Assembly (NCBI GenBank): GCA_029237735.1
Contig: JAQZBU010000002.1
Span: 35,360-99,359 of the forward strand
Direction: 5' to 3'
DNA length: 64,000 nt
DNA from: Ramlibacter sp.
Lineage (GTDB): Bacteria > Pseudomonadota > Gammaproteobacteria > Burkholderiales > Burkholderiaceae_C
In this document: piece after piece, positions 34,175 through 43,539 of the stretch
How positions within the stretch are numbered: position 1 is the stretch's first letter
Layout: each line of letters starts with the position of its first letter
Position numbers and translations under genes: made by a program
The notes under the pieces: model-generated
Databases searched by the model: none
What the model was told of the DNA's origin: nothing
The model's input: only the letters and a program-made list of their open reading frames with translations

Positions 34175-35629
34175 ATGTCGGACCTGTCCATGCTGATCAA
34201 CGGCCTCAAAGTCACGGCCGAGAAGAACGCGACCTTCGAGCGGCGCAACCCGCTCGACGGCACTGTCGCCACGCGCGCGCCCGCAGCCTCGCCCGCCGAT
34301 GCCGTGATGGCCGTCGAAGCGGCGGCCGAAGCCTTCAAGACCTGGAGCGAAACCGGGCCGAGCGAGCGGCGCATGTTGCTGCTCAAGGCCGCGGAGAAGC
34401 TGGAGGCGAAGGTGCCGCAGTTCATCGAGGCGGTCTCGGCCGAGACCGGCGCCACCGGCATGTGGGCCGGCTTCAACGTGATGCTCGCGGCCGGGATGAT
34501 CCGCGAGGCGGCAGGGCTCACCACGCAGATCTCGGGCGAGGTGATCCCGTCGGACGTGCCCGGCTCGCTGGCCATGGGCATCCGCCAGCCTGCGGGCGTG
34601 GTGCTGGGTATCGCGCCGTGGAACGCGCCGATCATCCTGGGCGTGCGCGCCATCTGCGTGCCGCTGGCCTGCGGCAACACCGTGATCCTGAAGGGCAGCG
34701 AGAACTGCCCGCGCACGCACCAGCTGATCATCGAGGCCTTCCAGGAGGCTGGCTTCCCGCCGGGCGTCGTCAACTACATCACCAACGCGCCGGCCGATGC
34801 CGGCGCCGTGGTGGAGGCAATGGTGTCGCACCCGGCGGTGCGGCGCGTGAACTTCACGGGCTCCACCAAGGTGGGCCGCATCATTGCGCAGACCTGCGCC
34901 AGGTACCTGAAGCCCGTGGTGCTGGAGCTGGGCGGCAAGGCGCCGCTCGTGATCCTGGACGACGCAGACATCGAGGATGCGGTGAACGGCGCGGCGTTCG
35001 GCTGCTTCGCCAACAGCGGGCAGGTGTGCATGTCCACCGAGCGCATCATCGTGGACCAGAAGATCGCCGACGAGTTCGTGAAGAAGTTCGGCGCCAAGGC
35101 CGCCGCGCTGCCACTGGGCGACCCGCGCAAGCCCGAGCCCGTGGTGCTGGGCAGCGTGATTGGCATGAGCACCGTGCATCACTGCAACGCGCTGATCGAC
35201 GACGCGCTGGCGCAAGGCGCCAAGCTGGTGTGCGGCGGCAAGGCCGAGAACACGCTGATGCCCGCGACGGTGCTGGACTTCGTGACGCCCAAGATGCGCA
35301 TCTACCATGAGGAAACGTTTGGCCCCGTGAAGTGCATCGTGCGCGTGAAGAACACTGAGGAGGCGATCGCCTGCGCCAACGACAACGAGTATGGCCTGTC
35401 GGCGGCGGTGTTCGGCCGCGACATCGCGCGGGCCTTCAACGTGGCGCGCAAGATCGACTCGGGCATTTGCCACGTGAACGCGCCCACGGTGCACGACGAA
35501 GCGCAGATGCCCTTCGGCGGCGTGAAGGGCAGCGGCATCGGCCGCTTCGGCGGCAAGGCGGGCATTGCCGAGTTCACCGAGCTGCGGTGGATTACGGTGC
35601 AGACGACACCGCGGCACTACCCGTTCTGA
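34175..35629 (+). CDS. aldehyde dehydrogenase (vanillin/benzaldehyde type)
   Basis: 484 residues. Catalytic Cys285 (NSGQVCMSTER), general base Glu251 (LELGGKAP), Lys173 in KGSENCP and Asn150 in APWNAP. This fits NAD(P)-dependent oxidation of aryl aldehydes; the KGSENCPRTH motif is close to the vanillin dehydrogenase group. The importer upstream may supply the compound. AAGGAG precedes ATG 34175; it is the last gene of the liv operon. Confidence 0.88.
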   Translation: MSDLSMLINGLKVTAEKNATFERRNPLDGTVATRAPAASPADAVMAVEAAAEAFKTWSETGPSERRMLLLKAAEKLEAKVPQFIEAVSAETGATGMWAGFNVMLAAGMIREAAGLTTQISGEVIPSDVPGSLAMGIRQPAGVVLGIAPWNAPIILGVRAICVPLACGNTVILKGSENCPRTHQLIIEAFQEAGFPPGVVNYITNAPADAGAVVEAMVSHPAVRRVNFTGSTKVGRIIAQTCARYLKPVVLELGGKAPLVILDDADIEDAVNGAAFGCFANSGQVCMSTERIIVDQKIADEFVKKFGAKAAALPLGDPRKPEPVVLGSVIGMSTVHHCNALIDDALAQGAKLVCGGKAENTLMPATVLDFVTPKMRIYHEETFGPVKCIVRVKNTEEAIACANDNEYGLSAAVFGRDIARAFNVARKIDSGICHVNAPTVHDEAQMPFGGVKGSGIGRFGGKAGIAEFTELRWITVQTTPRHYPF

Positions 35630-35696
35630 TGGATGCCGGGTTGAGCCCGGCATGACATTTCCAGGGATGTCATTGCGGGCTTGACCCGCAATCCAT
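35629..35696. repeat. inverted pair of REP-like units after the aldehyde dehydrogenase
   Basis: Units at 35629-35657 (ATGGATGCCGGG...CCCGGCATGACA) and 35669-35696 (GTCATTGCGGGC...CCCGCAATCCAT). They face each other between two convergent stops, so a terminator function is likely. Confidence 0.82.
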
Positions 35697-36275
35697 TCAG
35701 CGTTGCAGGCGCTCCCCGGCCCACAGCACCTCGTCGATCACCGCCTGCACCTTCTTCTTCGCGGTGTCGGCGATGAGGCCGCCCTGCGCGTCGAACGCAT
35801 CGGCGGCGCGCCCCAGCGCGTAGTTGGTGGGCGCCACCCAGCAATGCAGGTTGAGCAGCAGCGGCACGAGATGGCTTTGCGAGCGCAGGCCGCCCAGCGC
35901 GCCGGGTGATGCGCTGAGCACGCCCAACACCTTGCCGCGTGTAGAGCGGAAGTCGTCGTTCCACACCGGGTCGGACTTCACCGGGCTGGAGATCCAGTCC
36001 AGCGTGTTCTTCAGCAGCGCCGGGTAGCTCGCGTTGTATTCAGGTGTGCAGATGATCCAGGCAGGATGCTCGTAAGTGATCTGCTTGAGCTTCATCACGT
36101 CGGCCGGCGTGCCGCGCGCTTCGAGGTCGGCGTTGTACATGGGCACGTCGAAGTCGGCGAGTTCGAGGTGCGTGACCTCGGCGCCGCTGGCGCGCGCCAT
36201 CGAGACGGTGACGTGGGCCAGCTTGCGGTTCCAGGAATTGAGGCGGGTGCTGCCCGCAAAGACGAGAAGTTTCAT
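35697..36275 (-). CDS. NADPH-dependent FMN reductase-like protein
   Basis: 192 residues. Flavodoxin-like fold of the NAD(P)H:FMN reductase/ChrR group: MKLLVFAGSTRLNSWNRKLA (phosphate loop), DLEARGTPADVMKLK, WIICTPEYNASYPALLKNTLDWIS and GLLSASPGALGGLRSQSHL. Likely reduces FMN, quinones or chromate with NAD(P)H. ATG 36275 is chosen because the fold begins there; the frame extends upstream without homology. Confidence 0.88.
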   Translation of the reverse strand: MKLLVFAGSTRLNSWNRKLAHVTVSMARASGAEVTHLELADFDVPMYNADLEARGTPADVMKLKQITYEHPAWIICTPEYNASYPALLKNTLDWISSPVKSDPVWNDDFRSTRGKVLGVLSASPGALGGLRSQSHLVPLLLNLHCWVAPTNYALGRAADAFDAQGGLIADTAKKKVQAVIDEVLWAGERLQR

Positions 36276-36450
36276 TCCCTGATTGCAACACATGGTCCGT
36301 GGAACGTCACGGCAGCGTGCCTTATTGCATACATAGAGCCGATCCTTAGGTAAATTCCTTAAGGAGCCTAGGTATTTGCGAAACACTACTTTACGATTGG
36401 TTACTGGTGCCCGCACGGGACCTTCGCATTTGCCACAAACCGAATTCCAT

Positions 36451-39400
36451 ATGTCCCTCGACCTCAATACCGTTAGCACCGCTTTCAAAATCGTTTTTGC
36501 CCGCGAGGCCACGACAGAAGAAGCCGCCCATTACTCCTCGTACTTCAGCCTCGAGGCGCTGACAGCCGCGCTTTACGGCCAGGACCTATACCAAACGCAA
36601 ACCCTCCCGATCGCCCGCTTGTACACGGCCCTTTTGTCGCGAGACCCCGAGCCGGAGGGCCTTTGGTTCTATATCAACCAGATCCGCGACGGCGACATGA
36701 CCCTGGAATCCGCCTCCTGGGGATTCCTCAATTCTCCTGAGGCGCAGACGCGGTTCGGCTACACGGCCCTTGGCGATCGCGAGTTCGTTGAATTGCTTTA
36801 CCACGTCGTACTGGGACGCGATGGCGAAGAGGCGGGCATTCAGTATTACCTGAATGAGCTCGCCAACGTCCGCGGGCGGGCCAGCGTTGCGCTGTCATTT
36901 TCGATGTCGCCTGAAAACCAGGCGCGGGTCGGCAACAAGGAATATGCCGCCTTTGAACCGGAACCGGCGGGCGGTGGCGGAGGAGTGCCTGTGCCGCCTC
37001 CTGACGATGGCGGTGGCGGTGGCGACACCAACGATGCGCCGACGCTGACGTTGATCGACACGCTGACCGGGGGCGTGGAAGACCAGCCTGTCGAGATTAC
37101 CTATGCGGCCTTGGCCGCGGCTGCGAATGAGGCCGACGTGGACGGGGACGCAATCTCGTTTCGTATCGAGCTGATCAGCAGCGGGACGCTCACGAAGTGG
37201 AACGCCGCGACCTCCACCTGGGATCCTGTCCTGGCGGGGACCACGACGGTGGGCGCAGGCGAGAAACTGCAATGGACGCCGGCGGCCAATGTCAATGGCA
37301 GCGCAGTGGACGCCTTCACGGTAAAGGCACATGACGGGGCGCTGGCTTCATCGGGCGCTATTCAGGTAAGGGTTGACGTGGGCAACGTCAACGACCCTCA
37401 CACTGGCGGTGTGTCGATCATCGGGACGTTGACCGAGGATCAAGTGCTGACTGCGGTCTCGACCCTGGCGGATGTCGATGGCGTCGGGACGCTGGTTTAC
37501 CTGTGGCAGTACGACTTCGGTTTCGGCTTCATCGATGTGGGAGCCAACCAGGCAACCTACACGCTGGGCGATGCAGACGTAGGCCAAAAGCTCCGCGTCG
37601 TCGTCGGCTACTTCGATGGCCAGGGAACGGTCGAATCCACGATCAGCTCGTCCACAGCTGCGATTGCTAACGTGAACGACGCTCCAACGGGCAGCGTGTC
37701 GATCACCGGCACGGCGACGGAGGACCAGGTTCTCACGGCGGTCTCGACCTTGGCTGATGTCGATGGCCTGGGTACGCTGCACTACCAGTGGCAGCGCGAC
37801 TCGGGTGCGGGCTTCGTCGATGCCGGGGCGGCCGACCAGTCGACCTACACGCTGGGCGAGGCCGACGTGGGTGGAGTCGTCCGCGTCGTCGTCGGCTACA
37901 CGGACGGCCAGGGCACGGCGGAAACGGTGACCAGCTCGGCCACCGCTGCGATCGCCAACGTGAACGACGCTCCGACTGGCGGCGTGTCGATCACCGGCAC
38001 GGCGAGCGAAGACCAAGTGTTGACTGCTGTCTCGACTCTGGCCGATGCAGATGGGTTGGATACGCTGCACTACCAGTGGCAGCGCGACACCGGGTCGGGC
38101 TTCGTCAATGTCGGAGCCGACCAGGCAACCTACACGCTGGGCGACGCTGACGTAGGCGGCGTGGTCCGGGTGGTCATCAGCTACACCGACGGCCGGGGCA
38201 CTGCGGAATCAGCGACCAGCGCCGCGACCGCGGCGATCGCCAACGTGAATGACGCACCCACTGGCGGCGCGGCCATCAGCGGCGCATCGACGGAGGACCA
38301 GATACTCGCTGCGGTCTCGACCCTGGCCGATGCCGATGGCCTCGGGACCTTGCACTATCAGTGGCAACGCAACCCGGGCACGGGCTTCGTCAATGTCGGA
38401 GCCGACCAGGCGACCTACACGCTGGGCGACGCTGACGTAGGCGGCGTGGTCCGCGTGGTCGTCAGCTACACCGACGGCCGGGGCACCGCGGAAGCAGCAA
38501 TCAGCGCCTCGACCGCGGCGATTGCCAACGTCAACGACGCAGTGACGGGCAGCGTGGTGATTACAGGGACGGTGCGTGAAGACCAGACGCTGACGGCGGA
38601 CGCGAGCGGGCTGGCCGATGCCGATGGCCTGGGGGCGTTTAGCTACCAGTGGCTGCGCGAAGGGATGGCGATCGTGGGAGCGAGCGGCTCGACCTACACC
38701 TTGGTCGGAGCGGACGTGGGCACGAAAATCAGCGTGACGGTGAACTACGCCGACCTGCAGGGCACGCTCGAGAGCGTGACCAGCGCGCAGTCGGCGGCGG
38801 TGGCGCCGGACCTCGTCGGCACAGTTGGCAACGACACGCTCACGGGAACACCGGGCGACGACACCATCGACATCAGTGCTGGAGGTGATGATGCCGTCGT
38901 CGCCGTCGATGGCAATGACATTGTCAACGCGGGGGCCGCCTTTACGGCGACTGACAGCATCAACGGAGGCAGCGGCACCGATACATTGAACCTTGATGGG
39001 AACTATGCAGGGGGCGTGGTCTTCGGCCCGGCGACGTTGAACAACATCGAGAGCATCATTCTGGCGACAGGCAGCAGCTACAGCTTGACACCGCACGACG
39101 CGAACCTCGCCGCAGGCCAGGCCCTCACGATCAGCGGTTCCGCACTAGGGGCAGGTAATTCGCTAACCATCAACGCGTCGGCAGAGCTCGACGCAACTGC
39201 GAACTACACGATGATCGGCGGTGGCGGCAGCGATAGCCTGACCGGCGGTGCGGGCAGCGACACGCTGTCTGGCGGTGCGGGCAACGACACCTTGACGGGG
39301 GGCGCAGGCAGCGACGCACTGACGGGCGGTGCGGGCAGCGACGCACTGACGGGCGGTGCGGGCAACGACACCTTTAACTTCGGCTTGGGTGACGCAGCAA

Positions 39401-39771
39401 TTATTGGATGGGCAAGCGGTGGAGCACCCGGTTCCAGCTCCAGCGCCACCAAGCCCGGCGCTGGCAATACATTCACGGGCGTGGAGGCGATCATGGACTT
39501 GGTCACCGGTGATTCCCTTGTCCTCGGGAACACCGGCACGATGACCAAGAACGCCAATCCCAATCTGGACGATCAAGAGTATGACTTCTATCAAGGAACG
39601 TACAGCGGCGGCATTTTCACAATCGACACGACGGGCACCAGCACGCTCATGCTGTATGACGCCAATTCGCTCGGGTTCACCGAAGCTGCCGTTGTCCTGG
39701 TCGGAGTCACGATCGCCGAGGCGAGTGCGATCGTGAACACAAGCGGGGTCCTCACGAACTTTGGGCTGTAG
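36451..39771 (+). CDS. DUF4214 / tandem-repeat / RTX calcium-binding surface protein
   Basis: 1106 residues. Residues 1-165 are a DUF4214 domain (TVSTAFKIVFAREATTEEAAHYSSYF; LYTALLSRDPEPEGLWFYINQ; FVELLYHVVLGRDGEEAGIQYYLNEL). After a Gly/Pro linker and one Ig-like region come five tandem repeats of about 95 residues (ND at 37390, 37675, 37963, 38248, 38533) with EDQVLTAVSTLAD, YQWQRD and YTLGDADVG. The C-terminus carries RTX nonapeptides (GGAGSDTLSGGAGNDTLTGG) near residues 920-965. It is a probable type I secreted adhesin, but no T1SS genes are nearby. ATG 36451 is used; TTG 36376 has a better ribosome site. Confidence 0.85.
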   Translation: MSLDLNTVSTAFKIVFAREATTEEAAHYSSYFSLEALTAALYGQDLYQTQTLPIARLYTALLSRDPEPEGLWFYINQIRDGDMTLESASWGFLNSPEAQTRFGYTALGDREFVELLYHVVLGRDGEEAGIQYYLNELANVRGRASVALSFSMSPENQARVGNKEYAAFEPEPAGGGGGVPVPPPDDGGGGGDTNDAPTLTLIDTLTGGVEDQPVEITYAALAAAANEADVDGDAISFRIELISSGTLTKWNAATSTWDPVLAGTTTVGAGEKLQWTPAANVNGSAVDAFTVKAHDGALASSGAIQVRVDVGNVNDPHTGGVSIIGTLTEDQVLTAVSTLADVDGVGTLVYLWQYDFGFGFIDVGANQATYTLGDADVGQKLRVVVGYFDGQGTVESTISSSTAAIANVNDAPTGSVSITGTATEDQVLTAVSTLADVDGLGTLHYQWQRDSGAGFVDAGAADQSTYTLGEADVGGVVRVVVGYTDGQGTAETVTSSATAAIANVNDAPTGGVSITGTASEDQVLTAVSTLADADGLDTLHYQWQRDTGSGFVNVGADQATYTLGDADVGGVVRVVISYTDGRGTAESATSAATAAIANVNDAPTGGAAISGASTEDQILAAVSTLADADGLGTLHYQWQRNPGTGFVNVGADQATYTLGDADVGGVVRVVVSYTDGRGTAEAAISASTAAIANVNDAVTGSVVITGTVREDQTLTADASGLADADGLGAFSYQWLREGMAIVGASGSTYTLVGADVGTKISVTVNYADLQGTLESVTSAQSAAVAPDLVGTVGNDTLTGTPGDDTIDISAGGDDAVVAVDGNDIVNAGAAFTATDSINGGSGTDTLNLDGNYAGGVVFGPATLNNIESIILATGSSYSLTPHDANLAAGQALTISGSALGAGNSLTINASAELDATANYTMIGGGGSDSLTGGAGSDTLSGGAGNDTLTGGAGSDALTGGAGSDALTGGAGNDTFNFGLGDAAIIGWASGGAPGSSSSATKPGAGNTFTGVEAIMDLVTGDSLVLGNTGTMTKNANPNLDDQEYDFYQGTYSGGIFTIDTTGTSTLMLYDANSLGFTEAAVVLVGVTIAEASAIVNTSGVLTNFGL
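37390..38805 (+). repeat. five tandem 285-288 base repeats in the RTX gene
   Basis: Repeat units start at 37390, 37675, 37963, 38248 and 38533, with spacing 285, 288, 285 and 285 bases. Units 3 and 4 are nearly identical over long stretches, a sign of recent duplication. Each encodes one Ig-like domain. Confidence 0.85.
39220..39375 (+). repeat. RTX nonapeptide-coding repeats
   Basis: Tandem copies of GGCGGTGCGGGCAGCGAC- and GGCGGTGCGGGCAACGAC-type units, each coding GGAG(S/N)D; one 27-base unit is exactly repeated. The peptide forms a Ca2+-binding beta-roll. Confidence 0.8.
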
Positions 39772-39855
39772 GAGCGTGCGTGCCTTTTGGCGAGTGGCGT
39801 TCACGCGCCGTGGTGCTGAGGGCGGGAATCAAGCTGGCCGCGCCGACAATCCCTC

Positions 39856-40632
39856 TCACGTCATATCTAGCGCAATGCGTCCTGCGTATTCTTTGATGAT
39901 TCGGGTCACAAAAGCCAGCGCTGAAGCGTCCGGTAGCCACGGCCTGAGCAAAAAACGCGGAGTCCTGGGCTCCACGTCGGTTGTTACGGGGATGAGTTCG
40001 ATGCCGGACCCGGACCATGCTTTCGCGAAGGTCTTCAGTGCGCGCGGCATGTGAAGTGCCGACGTAACCAACAGGATTCGTTTTCCCCCTACTGATTGCA
40101 CGAGCGGCAGGCTGTTGACGGCGTTTTCACGCGTGTTGCGGCTGAGACCTTCCATCCGGATGGCGTCGCGTGGTACCCCCAGGCCGCCCAGCATCTCGAC
40201 GATGGCCTCGGCTTCCACCTGTTCGTGCTCCTGCCCCGGCTGGTTACCGCCGGCCACGATGACCCAGCGGGCTTTGCCGGCGCGGTAGAGCTGCGCCGTG
40301 TGCCAGACGCGTCCTGCGGCGGGGCCGAGGTTGAATGTTGGGCGCCGTGGCGGCTCGGCGCCGGATAAGGCGCCGCCTATGACGAGGATGGCATCGGCGA
40401 TGGGGGCGGCTTGCGCAGTGAGCGCAGGATATTTGTCCTCGAGAGGCGCGGCGAGTGCGTGGGCCACGACAGGTAGCGATGAGACCCAGAGCGTTGCGAA
40501 GCCCGTGTACGCAAGTCCAACTGCCCATCGCTTGCGCTGCAGTACGAAGCACGCGGCCGACGACAGCCAAAGGCTGAGTACCCATGTGAGGGGCGAGAGG
40601 AGCAGGCCAGCGATCTTGCTTAGTTCGAACAT
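39856..40632 (-). CDS. YdcF/ElyC-type DUF218 membrane protein
   Basis: 258 residues. Two N-terminal membrane segments (ISKIAGLLLSPLTWVLSLWL; WAVGLAYTGFATLWVSSLPVVAHAL) and a DUF218 domain with ADAILVIGGAL, VWHTAQLYRAGKARWVIVAGGN, VEAEAIVEMLGGLGVPRDAI, SRNTRENAV and LLVTSALHMPRALKTF. The ElyC/SanA family is linked to envelope and peptidoglycan metabolism; the biochemical role is unclear. Confidence 0.88.
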   Translation of the reverse strand: MFELSKIAGLLLSPLTWVLSLWLSSAACFVLQRKRWAVGLAYTGFATLWVSSLPVVAHALAAPLEDKYPALTAQAAPIADAILVIGGALSGAEPPRRPTFNLGPAAGRVWHTAQLYRAGKARWVIVAGGNQPGQEHEQVEAEAIVEMLGGLGVPRDAIRMEGLSRNTRENAVNSLPLVQSVGGKRILLVTSALHMPRALKTFAKAWSGSGIELIPVTTDVEPRTPRFLLRPWLPDASALAFVTRIIKEYAGRIALDMT

Positions 40633-40640
40633 GTAAGTTC

Positions 40641-40760
40641 ATTGTCCCTGATGCTGTGGCAGTGGACCACGCCGGCCATACCTTGCTCACTCGCAATATC
40701 AAACACTTTGAACCTCTTGGGGTGGCTTGCATTGACCCCATGATCCAGCTCCCGCAGTGA
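40641..40760 (+). pseudogene. 3' remnant of a PIN/VapC toxin gene
   Basis: The + strand encodes VPDAVAVDHAGHTLLTRN followed by IKHFEPLGVACIDP and a stop at 40758-40760. The PDA...TLLTRN-x-KHFEPLGV-x3-DP pattern is the C-terminal quarter of PIN toxins (acidic residue and metal site). The 5' part, with the catalytic N-terminal Asp, is gone: the divergent ydcF start lies just upstream. A complete phd-vapC pair begins about 100 bases downstream. Confidence 0.65.
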
Positions 40761-40837
40761 CAACGAGCCCGCCATCGCGCTGAGCGGTAAGGTCTTTTCC
40801 CGCAGGGCTCGGCGTGGTGGCCCGTGTTTGACTAAAA

Positions 40838-40861
40838 TGTACAAAACTTCTGGTTTGTACA
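40838..40861. promoter_or_regulatory. inverted repeat, operator of phd-vapC
   Basis: TGTACAAA and TTTGTACA are perfect 8-base arms around an 8-base spacer, ending one base before the phd ATG at 40863. TAAAAT at 40833-40838 is a good -10, so the operator would cover the transcription start. Autorepression by the antitoxin is inferred. Confidence 0.65.
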
Positions 40862-40862
40862 A

Positions 40863-41114
40863 ATGCACGTTCTGCCTCTCAGCGAATTCCGCGCACATGC
40901 CTCCGCCATGCTGGACTTGGTGGAGCGCGGCGAGACTGTGCGCATCATGCGGCATGGCAGGCCGGTGGCGGATCTGGTGCCGGTTCAGCCGGAGGGCCAG
41001 GACGGGGTCGAAAGCCTGCCCAGCTGGAAACGGCCGTTCGAGCCTGTCAAGTTGCCGCCGGGAGTGTTGTTGTCGCAGGCGGTGCTGGACGAGCGGGATG
41101 AGGCGCCATGGTGA
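40863..41114 (+). CDS. Phd/YefM-family antitoxin
   Basis: 83 residues. HVLPLSEFRAHASAMLDLVERGETVRIMRHGRPVADLVP is the Phd fold that binds DNA, followed by a tail that would wrap the toxin (SLPSWKRPFEPVKLP). It overlaps the downstream PIN toxin by seven bases. Antitoxin with autoregulator role, by family. Confidence 0.87.
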   Translation: MHVLPLSEFRAHASAMLDLVERGETVRIMRHGRPVADLVPVQPEGQDGVESLPSWKRPFEPVKLPPGVLLSQAVLDERDEAPW

Positions 41115-41608
41115 CAGTCCGCACCAAGCGCCAGCGCGCCTACCCCACAGCCGGGGGCGTGACACGGGTGTTCGCTCGGGAGGCCGGTCCGCGGCTGATG
41201 TTCGATGCCTCAGCCCTGACCAAGCGATACGCGTGGGAGCCGGGGCGCGAGCGTGTGTTGGGCCTGTTCGCGTTGGCCGGTGAGCTGCTGGTGGCGGCCC
41301 ATTGCCAGACCGAAGTGGCATCGGCCCTGCTGCGTCGCCGGCGTGAAGGTAGCCTGCCGCCTGAAGAATTCGACCGCGCGTGGGCGGCCGCGCAGAGTGA
41401 CGTGGCCGATATGACCCGGGTGCCTTTGGATGCGCATGTGGAGCGGTTTGCGTTCGCGGCCATGGAACACGGGTCGCTGCGTGCGATGGACGCCCTGCAT
41501 GTGGGCAGCGCGGTGGTGGCCGGGGTGGATTTGTTCGTGACGGCGGACCGGCGGCAGGCGCATGCGGCGCAAGGCTTGGGCCTGCAGACCGAGTTGGTGC
41601 CAGGATGA
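41108..41608 (+). CDS. VapC-like PIN-domain toxin
   Basis: 166 residues from ATG 41108. [18 protein letters not shown] (PIN catalytic Asp), [52 protein letters not shown] are PIN motifs. An in-frame ATG at 41198 would begin [11 protein letters not shown], a more typical start; overlap with phd favours 41108. The last bases overlap mnmG (ATGA), so toxin and mnmG are likely co-transcribed. Confidence 0.85.
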   Translation: MVTVRTKRQRAYPTAGGVTRVFAREAGPRLMFDASALTKRYAWEPGRERVLGLFALAGELLVAAHCQTEVASALLRRRREGSLPPEEFDRAWAAAQSDVADMTRVPLDAHVERFAFAAMEHGSLRAMDALHVGSAVVAGVDLFVTADRRQAHAAQGLGLQTELVPG

Positions 41609-43539
41609 TCTACCCCGAAGAATTCGACGTCATCGTAGTGGGCGGCGGCCACGCCGGCACGGAGGCCGCCCTAGCTGCGGCGCGCATGGGCTGCAAGACG
41701 CTGCTGCTCACACACAACATCGAGACGCTCGGCCAGATGAGCTGCAATCCGTCGATTGGCGGGATCGGCAAGGGTCACCTCGTCAAGGAAGTCGACGCGC
41801 TGGGCGGCGCGATGGCGATCGCCACCGACGAGGGCGGCATCCAGTTCCGCGTCCTCAACGGCTCCAAGGGCCCAGCCGTACGCGCCACCCGGGCCCAGGC
41901 GGACCGCATTCTTTATAAGGCGGCGATTCGCAGGCGCCTGGAAAATCAGCCAAACCTCACCCTGTTCCAGCAGGCCGTGGACGACTTGATGGTGGAGGGC
42001 GATTGTGTAACGGGCGCTGTAACGCAAGTGGGCATTCGCTTTCGTTCGCGCACGGTCGTGCTGACGGCGGGGACGTTCCTCGACGGGCGCATCCATGTCG
42101 GCCTGAACAACTACCAGGCCGGGCGCGCCGGTGACCCGCCAGCGATCTCGCTGTCGGCTCGGCTGAAGGAGCTCAAGCTACCGCAAGGACGGCTGAAGAC
42201 CGGCACGCCGCCGCGGCTGGATGGCCGGACGATTGACTTTTCGAAGTGCGAGGAGCAACCCGGTGACTTGGACCCGGTGCCTGTGTTCAGCTTCATGGCG
42301 CATCAGTACGGTGGGGCCGCGATGCATCCGCGGCAGGTGCCTTGCTGGATCACCCACACCAACGAGCGCACGCACGAGATCATCCGCTCGGGCTTCGACC
42401 GTAGCCCGATGTTCACGGGCAAGATCGAGGGCGTCGGTCCGCGCTACTGCCCGAGCGTCGAGGACAAGATCAACCGCTTCGCCGACAAGGAAAGCCACCA
42501 GATCTTTCTCGAGCCCGAGGGACTGACGACCAACGAGTTCTACCCGAATGGGATTTCGACCAGCCTGCCATTCGACATCCAGTACGCGCTGGTGCGCTCC
42601 ATGGCTGGACTGGAGAACGCGCATATCCTGCGTCCTGGCTACGCGATTGAGTACGACTACTTCGATCCGCGGTCGCTCAAGAGCAGCTTCGAGACGCGAT
42701 CCATCGCTGGGCTGTTCTTCGCCGGGCAGATCAACGGCACGACTGGATACGAGGAGGCTGCCGCACAAGGCCTGTTCGCGGGTGTCAACGCGGCGCTTCA
42801 ATGCCTCGGCCAGGAAGCTTGGTTGCCCCGGCGCGACGAAGCGTACTTGGGCGTCCTGGTTGACGACCTCATCACCAAGGGCGTAACTGAGCCATATCGG
42901 ATGTTCACCAGCCGGGCGGAGTTCCGGCTGCAACTGCGCGAAGACAATGCCGACATGCGCCTGACCGAGGCAGGGCGGCGAATGGGCTTGGTGGATGACG
43001 CCCGGTGGGACTCATTCAATCGCAAGCGCGACGCTGTTTCACGTGAAACACAGCGGTTGGCGGCTACTTGGGTCAGCCCCCGGAATCTTGCCGCCGCGGA
43101 ATCCGAACGAGTGCTCGGCAAGTCGATCGATCATGAATACAACTTGGGTGACCTGCTGCGGCGGCCGAACATCAGCTACTCCGCATTAATGTCGCTGGAC
43201 GGCGGTCTCTACGCAAATCCGGATGTTTCACGTGAAACACTGGCCGAGCTGTACGAGCCGGTTGTCGAGCAGATCGAGATCGCCGCCAAGTATTCCGGTT
43301 ATATCGACCGCCAGAAGGTTGAGGTCGAGCGTTCGGCCTTTTACGAGCACCTCAAGCTGCCTGCCGACCTGGACTACATGCAGGTGACGGCCCTGTCTAT
43401 CGAAGTCCGGCAGAAGCTCAACAAGCACCGGCCGGAAACGCTGGGGCTGGCCTCCCGGATCTCGGGCGTCACCCCGGCCGCCGTCTCGCTGCTGCTGGTT
43501 CACCTGAAGAAGACCAAGTTTCGTGGCTTGGCCGCATGA
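41605..43539 (+). CDS. mnmG: tRNA uridine-5-carboxymethylaminomethyl modification enzyme MnmG (GidA)
   Basis: 644 residues. FAD-binding start ([23 protein letters not shown]) and [16 protein letters not shown] identify MnmG, which with MnmE modifies the wobble uridine of tRNAs. Two perfect parS palindromes sit inside the gene (43035-43050, 43224-43239); they are translated as part of VSRET. The ATG overlaps the vapC stop, which is unusual. rsmG follows with a four-base overlap. Confidence 0.97.
   Translation: MIYPEEFDVIVVGGGHAGTEAALAAARMGCKTLLLTHNIETLGQMSCNPSIGGIGKGHLVKEVDALGGAMAIATDEGGIQFRVLNGSKGPAVRATRAQADRILYKAAIRRRLENQPNLTLFQQAVDDLMVEGDCVTGAVTQVGIRFRSRTVVLTAGTFLDGRIHVGLNNYQAGRAGDPPAISLSARLKELKLPQGRLKTGTPPRLDGRTIDFSKCEEQPGDLDPVPVFSFMAHQYGGAAMHPRQVPCWITHTNERTHEIIRSGFDRSPMFTGKIEGVGPRYCPSVEDKINRFADKESHQIFLEPEGLTTNEFYPNGISTSLPFDIQYALVRSMAGLENAHILRPGYAIEYDYFDPRSLKSSFETRSIAGLFFAGQINGTTGYEEAAAQGLFAGVNAALQCLGQEAWLPRRDEAYLGVLVDDLITKGVTEPYRMFTSRAEFRLQLREDNADMRLTEAGRRMGLVDDARWDSFNRKRDAVSRETQRLAATWVSPRNLAAAESERVLGKSIDHEYNLGDLLRRPNISYSALMSLDGGLYANPDVSRETLAELYEPVVEQIEIAAKYSGYIDRQKVEVERSAFYEHLKLPADLDYMQVTALSIEVRQKLNKHRPETLGLASRISGVTPAAVSLLLVHLKKTKFRGLAA
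43035..43050. promoter_or_regulatory. parS site 1
   Basis: TGTTTCACGTGAAACA, a perfect 16-base palindrome identical to the chromosomal parS consensus bound by ParB. It lies in the mnmG reading frame. Confidence 0.93.
43224..43239. promoter_or_regulatory. parS site 2
   Basis: TGTTTCACGTGAAACA, perfect palindrome, 189 bases after site 1, also in mnmG. Confidence 0.93.

Noticed and set aside
37390..38805. CRISPR-like array
   Set aside because: Regular 285-288 base spacing, but the repeats are translated Ig-like domains with no spacers.
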